From contig NZ_BOPG01000043.1 in assembly GCF_016863635.1 (NCBI RefSeq), positions 62,001-126,000 on the forward strand: a stretch of 64,000 bases of DNA, written 5' to 3'. Shown here in pieces: positions 59,496-64,000 of this stretch. Under the pieces are notes generated by a model. That model was not told where the DNA came from, searched no databases, and saw only the letters and a program-made list of their open reading frames with translations. The position numbers and the translations under genes are program-made. Numbering within the stretch: the first letter of the stretch is position 1; each line of letters begins with the position of its first letter. This stretch comes from Virgisporangium aurantiacum (GTDB lineage: Bacteria; Actinomycetota; Actinomycetes; Mycobacteriales; Micromonosporaceae).

Positions 59496-60133
59496 TTGAC
59501 GAGTCCTCCTCCACCCAGCGCCGTGGCAGCTTCTGGCGCGAGCTCCCGATGCTGCTCATCGTCGCGATCGTGGTCGCCGTGGTGGTGCGGGCATTCGTCC
59601 TCCAGACGTTCTACATCCCGTCGGAGTCGATGGAGAAGACTCTGCTCATCAACGACCGGGTGCTCGTCAACAAGTTGATCTACAACTTCCGATCGCCGCA
59701 CCGGGGCGAGGTGATCGTCTTCGAGGCGCCGGCCAACTGGCGCAGCGGCGTCGCCGACGAAGACTTCATCAAGCGGGTCATCGGCACCCCGGGCGACCAC
59801 CTCGTCTGCTGCGACGACCAGCAGCGGATCATGATCAACGGGTATCCGCTCAACGAGCGCTACATCTACACGTCCGACGACGGGGTCTCCGACCTGGCCA
59901 GCGAGCAGCCGTTCGACGTCGTGGTGCCCAAGGGCCGGTACTGGATGATGGGCGACCACCGGTCGCACTCCAGCGACTCCCGGGAACGGTACATTCGCGA
60001 CGGCGACCTCACCGGCGCCACCATCCCCGAGAGCGCCATCGTGGGGCGGGCATTCGTGATCTTCTGGCCGGTGGGCAGAGCCACCTGGTTGACCGTTCCG
60101 AACACGTTCGACAAGGTGCCCGACCCGGATTAG
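59492..60133 (+). CDS. lepB: Signal peptidase I, second of a tandem pair
   Basis: A 213-residue type I signal peptidase with one N-terminal helix (MLLIVAIVVAVVVRAFVLQ). Ser is in SESMEKTLLINDR, Lys in DEDFIKRVIGTPGD, and box D is MGDHRSHSSDSR. It lacks the long N-terminus and the C-terminal helix of its neighbour. Streptomycetes have clusters of several such genes here, with different roles. Confidence 0.94.
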   Translation: MIDESSSTQRRGSFWRELPMLLIVAIVVAVVVRAFVLQTFYIPSESMEKTLLINDRVLVNKLIYNFRSPHRGEVIVFEAPANWRSGVADEDFIKRVIGTPGDHLVCCDDQQRIMINGYPLNERYIYTSDDGVSDLASEQPFDVVVPKGRYWMMGDHRSHSSDSRERYIRDGDLTGATIPESAIVGRAFVIFWPVGRATWLTVPNTFDKVPDPD

Positions 60134-60164
60134 CGGCGGCCGTCCGCGTAGGCTGGCTCGCGTC

Positions 60165-60626
60165 ATGTCCGAATCACCGGTGATCGAGCGCCGCGCGGCG
60201 CGGGTGCTCGTGGTCGACACGGCCGGGCGCGTGCTCATGTTGCGGGGCGCGGATCCGGCGGACCCGGCCCGGCCGTACTGGTTCACCGTCGGTGGGGGTC
60301 TGGAGCCGGGGGAGTCGGTCGCCGAGGCCGCGGTGCGGGAACTGGCCGAGGAGACGGGCCTGCGCCTGCCGATCGGCGAGGTCGGCGAGCCGGTGTGGAA
60401 CGACGTCACCGAGTTCCCGTTCGACGGACGGCGCTACCGGCAGGAGCAGTCGTGGTTCCTGGTGCGGGTGCCGTCCTTCGAGATCGACCGGTCGGGGTTC
60501 GACGAGATCGAGCGGGCGACGGTCACCGAGGTCGCCTGGTGGTCGTCCCATGATTTTGTGGCTTCTTCCGAGCCCTTCTATCCGCCCGACCTGCCCATGC
60601 TGCTGGGCCGCCTGGGGGTGATGTGA
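60165..60626 (+). CDS. Nudix hydrolase
   Basis: A 153-residue Nudix protein. The box is GGGLEPGESVAEAAVRELAEETGL, matching G-x5-E-x7-REL-x-EE-x-GL fully. The substrate is unknown; mutT-like and ADP-ribose types are both possible. It starts 31 bases after lepB and overlaps the rnhB start by four bases. Confidence 0.9.
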   Translation: MSESPVIERRAARVLVVDTAGRVLMLRGADPADPARPYWFTVGGGLEPGESVAEAAVRELAEETGLRLPIGEVGEPVWNDVTEFPFDGRRYRQEQSWFLVRVPSFEIDRSGFDEIERATVTEVAWWSSHDFVASSEPFYPPDLPMLLGRLGVM

Positions 60627-61396
60627 TGCTTGCGCCGCCGCGCACGATCGTGCACCGCGAGGGCGGTGTGTACGCCCTGGAACGGGCGCTGCAACGACGC
60701 GGCTTCGAGTTGGTGGCCGGCGCCGACGAGGCGGGGCGCGGCGCGTGTGCCGGTCCGCTGGTGGTCGGGGCCGTGGTGCTCCCGCCGGGCAAGCGCGGCG
60801 AGATCGACGGCCTGACCGACTCGAAGCTGCTCACCGCCGCCACGCGGGAGCGGCTGTACACGGAGGTCGTCGCGCGGGCCGTCGCGTGGTCGGTCGTGGT
60901 GATCGAGCCGGGCGAGGTCGACCGGACCGGCCTGCACGTCTGCAATCTCGCCGGGATGCGGCGGGCGCTGGCATCGTTGTCGGTGGTGCCGCAGTACGTG
61001 CTCACCGACGGATTCCCGGTCCCCGGGCTGGCGGCGCCCGGGCTCGCGGTGTGGAAGGGCGACCAGGTCGCGGCCTGTGTCGCGGCGGCGAGCATAGTGG
61101 CGAAGGTCACGCGCGACCGGATCATGGTCGACCTGCATTCACGCTGGCCTGTCTATGGCTTCGACGAGCACAAGGGCTACGCCACGCCGGAGCACTCGGC
61201 GGCACTGAAGTCGCACGGGCCGTGCTCCGAGCACCGGTTCTCGTATGCGAACGTGGCGGCCTGCACGGACGCGGCCGAGCTGCCGCCGGCCGTCAGGCGA
61301 CGGGTGCGGGGAGGTACGGTGGCTGTCGCCGGCGTTGCCGCGCGTACCCAGCTCGTGCTGGGAGAGAATGTCGGCATGGAGGGCGGTTTCTCATGA
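60623..61396 (+). CDS. rnhB: Ribonuclease HII
   Basis: A 257-residue RNase HII, which nicks RNA-DNA hybrids and removes single ribonucleotides. The acidic residues are in GADEAGRGACAGPLVVGAV (D and E), LTDSKLL and TDGFPVPG, and the final Asp is in KVTRDRIM. GTG at 60623 is directly followed by ATG at 60626; either may be used. The last 40 residues are Ala/Val-rich and not part of the core. Confidence 0.95.
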   Translation: MMLAPPRTIVHREGGVYALERALQRRGFELVAGADEAGRGACAGPLVVGAVVLPPGKRGEIDGLTDSKLLTAATRERLYTEVVARAVAWSVVVIEPGEVDRTGLHVCNLAGMRRALASLSVVPQYVLTDGFPVPGLAAPGLAVWKGDQVAACVAAASIVAKVTRDRIMVDLHSRWPVYGFDEHKGYATPEHSAALKSHGPCSEHRFSYANVAACTDAAELPPAVRRRVRGGTVAVAGVAARTQLVLGENVGMEGGFS

Positions 61397-61713
61397 GTGC
61401 GGAAGATCTCGAGAAGTACGAAACCGAGATGGAGCTGCAGCTCTACCGGGAGTACCGCGACATCGTCCGCCAGTTCGCCTACGTGGTGGAGACCGAACGG
61501 CGGTTCTATCTCGCGAACCAGGTCAACATGCACGTGCGCAACTCCGACGGCGAGGTCTACTTCGAGGTCGAGATGCACGACGCCTGGGTGTGGGACATGT
61601 ACCGCCCGGCCCGGTTCGTGAAGAACGTTCGCGTGATGACGTTCAAGGACGTCAACGTGGAAGAGCTCGAGAAGCCCGAGATCTCGTTGCCCGACAGCGG
61701 GTTCTCCGGCTAG
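61393..61713 (+). CDS. DUF2469 family protein
   Basis: A 106-residue protein beginning MSAEDLEKYETEMELQLYRE with the RRFYLANQVNMHVR and YFEVEMHDAWVWDMYRPARF blocks of DUF2469, an actinobacterial family always found after rnhB. Function unknown. ATG overlaps the rnhB stop. Confidence 0.93.
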   Translation: MSAEDLEKYETEMELQLYREYRDIVRQFAYVVETERRFYLANQVNMHVRNSDGEVYFEVEMHDAWVWDMYRPARFVKNVRVMTFKDVNVEELEKPEISLPDSGFSG

Positions 61714-61737
61714 CACACGCCGGCGCGTGGACGGGCG

Positions 61738-61766
61738 TTGTCCACATGCCAACCTGACTGTCCACA
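61738..61766 (+). promoter_or_regulatory. Two DnaA-box-like sites in direct repeat
   Basis: TTGTCCACA (61738-61746) is the consensus DnaA box of high-GC actinomycetes. CTGTCCACA (61758-61766), one base off, lies 20 bases on in the same direction. They are in the 105-base gap between DUF2469 and the M23 peptidase gene. Two boxes are too few for an origin but could bind DnaA as a regulator or titration site. Confidence 0.5.
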
Positions 61767-61818
61767 GTTGACGATTCGTCGTTGTGGGTGGCGGCTGGTG
61801 GGGCCGAGGCTCGTGGGT

Positions 61819-62340
61819 ATGCGTGTTCTTCTGACCCTCCTCGTTTTCGGTGCCATGTTCGCCGCGCCGCCGGCGGCCGCCGCCGGGCCGGTGCCTCGCG
61901 CGCCGGTTCCCGCCGCCGGCTTTGGCTGGCCCCTCGGTGGGACGCCCACGGTGGTCCGCCGCTTCGACCCACCGCCCCAGCCCTGGCTGGCCGGTCATCG
62001 CGGTGTCGACCTGGCCGGCGAACCGGGCGCGCCGGTACTCGCGGCCGGTCCGGGAACGGTGGCTTTCGCCGGAACGGTGGCGGGCCGCGGCGTGGTCAGC
62101 ATCGACCACGCGAACGGCCTGCGTACCACGTACGAGCCGGTCCTCGCCTCGGTCGCCGCCGGTGCCGCGGTCGGCCGGGGAAGCCGGATCGGTGCGCTGG
62201 CTCCCGGGCACGCCGGTTGCCCCGTGGCGGCGTGCCTCCACTGGGGCCTCCGCCGGGGCGACAGCTACCTCGATCCGTTGCTGCTCCTGGGGTTCGGCCG
62301 CGTCCGCCTGCTGCCGCTGGCGGGGGCTACAGCGCCTTGA
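61819..62340 (+). CDS. Secreted M23-family peptidase-like protein
   Basis: A 173-residue protein with a signal peptide (MRVLLTLLVFGAMFAAPPAAA, cleavage near 22). The M23/LytM domain has HRGVDLAG (H-x3-D) and CLHWGLRRG, where the first His of the usual HxH is Cys. The zinc ligands may still be present, but the base is lost, so activity is doubtful; actinobacterial members of this kind commonly look so. ATG at 61819 gives a good signal peptide. It is convergent with the PLP gene. Confidence 0.82.
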   Translation: MRVLLTLLVFGAMFAAPPAAAAGPVPRAPVPAAGFGWPLGGTPTVVRRFDPPPQPWLAGHRGVDLAGEPGAPVLAAGPGTVAFAGTVAGRGVVSIDHANGLRTTYEPVLASVAAGAAVGRGSRIGALAPGHAGCPVAACLHWGLRRGDSYLDPLLLLGFGRVRLLPLAGATAP

Positions 62341-63511
62341 GGAGCGGGGGGAGGCGGTCGGCGAGCCGGTCGTACTCGTCGGAGCGGTTGTAGACGTTGG
62401 CGGAGAGCCGCAGGAGGCCACGGCCGCGCCAGGCGTTGATCGCGACCTCGGTCTGGAGTTCGTCGGCGATGCGGCGGCGGAGCGTGGTCGCGCCGTCGAC
62501 GGTGGCGCCGGTGCCGGCGGGTAGCGGCACGACCCGCATCGGCAGGGGTGTAGCGGCGCTGCCCGATGCGCCGTCTGAGCCGGGGAGGTCCGTGGGGGAC
62601 ACGCCGAGGGCGGCTCCCACGACCGACTGGCCGTAGGCCGCGAGGGTGGCGTTGTGCTGGCGGACCTGCTCGAGCCCCAGCGTGCGCAGCACGTAGGCGC
62701 CGACCGGGGCGGCCAGCCACGCCGTGGGATCGGTGACGCCGCTGTACTCCAGGCAGCCGGGAAAGCCTTCGCCCTCGCGCCAGGACACGATCGGCGATCG
62801 CACCCGGTCCCGCCAGGGCGGGGCCACGTACAGGAGTGCGGTGCCCCGTGGGGCGTAGGCCCACTTGTGCAGGTTGCCGACCCAGAACTCGCCCGGCGTC
62901 GGGTCGCTGATCACGCCGGGGGCGTGTGCGGCGTCGACCAGCAGGGGGATGCCGGTGCCGCGCAGGGCGGCGTGGACGGCGGCCACCGGCATGGCCTGCG
63001 CGGTGGGCGACGTGATCTGGTCGAGCACCACCAGCCGGGTGCGACCGGTGATCCCGGTCTGAACGGCGGCGACCACGTCGTTGTCGGTGGCGTCGAGGCG
63101 GATGGGCACCTCACGGGCCACCGCGCCGGTCTCCCGGCAGGTCCGCTCGATCGCCATGGCGACGGCGCCGTAGCGGTGGTCGGTCGTGAGGATCTCGTCG
63201 CCGCGGCCGAGGCCGACGGAGCCGAGGGCGATGCCGACGCCGGTGGTGGCGTTCGGGACGACGGCGCAGCCGTCCGGGTCGAGCCCGACGAACGTGGCCA
63301 GGTGGCGGCGGGCGGCGGTGACGCGGTCGTCGAGGGCGCCGCCGGCGAAGAACTTGACCGGGTTTGCTTCCATTTCGTCGCGCAGCCGCTGCTGGGCCCG
63401 CTGGACGGGCACCGGCACGGCACCGAACGACCCGTGGTTGAGGTGGCTGACGGCGGGATCGAGGCTGAACAACAGCCGGGCACCCGGTACGGGCTCGGGC
63501 GGTTTCACCAT
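62327..63511 (-). CDS. Class V aminotransferase (isopenicillin N epimerase-like)
   Basis: A 394-residue PLP enzyme. LNHGSFGAVPVPVQRAQQRL is the N-terminal signature of the epimerase-like group. PNATTGVGIAL and LDQITSPTAQAMPV follow, and K216 in GNLHKWAYAPRG carries the PLP. Such enzymes act as epimerases, desulfhydrases or hercynylcysteine sulfoxide lyase-like; the substrate is not clear. ATG at 63511 fits the family start; the longer open frame upstream is antisense to xerC. It overlaps the M23 gene by 14 bases. Confidence 0.82.
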   Translation of the reverse strand: MVKPPEPVPGARLLFSLDPAVSHLNHGSFGAVPVPVQRAQQRLRDEMEANPVKFFAGGALDDRVTAARRHLATFVGLDPDGCAVVPNATTGVGIALGSVGLGRGDEILTTDHRYGAVAMAIERTCRETGAVAREVPIRLDATDNDVVAAVQTGITGRTRLVVLDQITSPTAQAMPVAAVHAALRGTGIPLLVDAAHAPGVISDPTPGEFWVGNLHKWAYAPRGTALLYVAPPWRDRVRSPIVSWREGEGFPGCLEYSGVTDPTAWLAAPVGAYVLRTLGLEQVRQHNATLAAYGQSVVGAALGVSPTDLPGSDGASGSAATPLPMRVVPLPAGTGATVDGATTLRRRIADELQTEVAINAWRGRGLLRLSANVYNRSDEYDRLADRLPPLLKAL

Positions 63512-63525
63512 CGGCACACCTGATC

Positions 63526-64000
63526 TTAGGCCCGGGGATGTGCCTGCCGGTACGCGGTGCGTAACCGCTCGATCGAGACGTGGGTGTAGATCTGCGTGCT
63601 CGACAGCGACGCGTGTCCCAGCAACTCCTGCACGCTGCGCAGGTCGGCGCCGCCTTCCAGAAGGTGGGTGGCGGCCGCGTGCCGCAATCCGTGCGGGCTG
63701 GTTCGCGGCAACCCCGCGGCGTCGGCCGCGCGCGAGACGATGCGCCGCACCACCGTCGGATTGAGGCGGCCGCCTTTGGCACCGAGCAACAGGGCGCCAC
63801 CGCTCGCCGGGGTCGCGAAGGTCGGCCGCCCGTGGCGCAGCCACGCCTCCAGCGCCCGCTCGGCCGGGACGCCGTACGGCACCGCCCGTTCCCGCGCGCC
63901 CTTCCCGAAGACCCGCAGCAGCCGCCGCGATCGGTCGACGTCGTGAAGGTCCAGGCCGCAGAGTTCGGCCACGCGAATGCCGGCCGCGTACAGCAACTCC
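63526..64000 (-). CDS. xerC: Tyrosine recombinase XerC, C-terminal part
   Basis: The last 158 codons of a tyrosine recombinase whose start lies past the window end. Catalytic residues seen are R (AAGIRVAEL), K (GKGARERAV), H-x-x-R (HGLRHAAATHL), H (LGHASLSS) and the nucleophile Y (TQIYTHVSIERL). The place after rnhB fits XerC, which resolves chromosome dimers at dif. A TTA codon for Leu lies at 63564-63562, twelve codons before the stop and after the active Tyr; full-length protein thus depends on the bldA-type tRNA. Confidence 0.9.
   Translation of the reverse strand, partial: ELLYAAGIRVAELCGLDLHDVDRSRRLLRVFGKGARERAVPYGVPAERALEAWLRHGRPTFATPASGGALLLGAKGGRLNPTVVRRIVSRAADAAGLPRTSPHGLRHAAATHLLEGGADLRSVQELLGHASLSSTQIYTHVSIERLRTAYRQAHPRA

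Overview
The window is about 70 percent G+C, densely packed with genes that often overlap by 4 bases (GTGA/ATGA), and rich in GTG starts. Mycothiol conjugate amidase, a UAA-reading leucine tRNA of the bldA type, DUF501, DUF2469 and DUF4307 proteins, a proline-rich single-pass membrane protein and the ftsY/amtB/glnB/glnD/ffh to rpsP/rimM/trmD/rplS/lepB/rnhB order all point to a filamentous actinomycete. My best guess is the Micromonosporaceae (Actinoplanes-like); this is inference from gene content, not a database match.

Layout. 1-3130: divisome/polyphosphate group (FtsB/DivIC-like end, DUF501, ArgA-like acetyltransferase, Ppx/GppA) interrupted by a reverse-strand Rnl2-type RNA ligase. 3173-9972: two unrecognised proteins, a Pro-rich membrane protein, a family-5 uracil-DNA glycosylase, then a tight DUF4129 / MoxR / DUF58 membrane operon. 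9979-15093: a TerD-VWA fusion, NDH-2 and a large polytopic membrane protein. 15189-15269: tRNA-Leu(UAA). 15336-23755: Bax-inhibitor-like membrane protein, SDR, cystathionine beta-synthase, two SGNH hydrolases, thiolase, HtrA protease, MarR. 23804-35380: cupin, PLP enzyme, a BioD-like/TM/SUKH fusion, two toxin-antitoxin modules, amidase, cystathionine gamma-synthase, HIT, MsrA, threonine ammonia-lyase, GreA, DUF4307. 35471-41013: mca, a GGDEF-EAL protein, PhoD phosphatase. 41077-48879: FtsY, a kinase-like protein, AmtB-PII-GlnD and Ffh (protein targeting and nitrogen control). 48872-55647: an accessory block (amidohydrolase, DUF559, ProRS, two DUF402 proteins, ARMT1-like DUF89, PPK2) sitting between ffh and rpsP. 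55799-61713: ribosome maturation and secretion operon. 61819-64000: M23 peptidase, PLP enzyme and the 3' part of xerC.

How they connect. CBS and cystathionine gamma-synthase supply cysteine, the precursor of mycothiol, which Mca uses. PII, GlnD and AmtB form a nitrogen module. FtsY, Ffh and two signal peptidases serve export. The thiolase, SGNH, CBS, metB, greA and mca order resembles the Rv1074c-Rv1083 stretch of Mycobacterium tuberculosis.

Most unusual signals: a 36-base palindromic element present twice, in frame, inside the HtrA and PhoD genes; a pair of TTAACG-NN-CGTTAA operators; a 32-base inverted repeat that carries the stop codons of two convergent genes; in-frame TTA codons found (by hand scan) only in the GGDEF-EAL gene and xerC, alongside the tRNA that reads them; leader hairpins overlapping Shine-Dalgarno sequences; and a degenerate BioD/TM/SUKH fusion.
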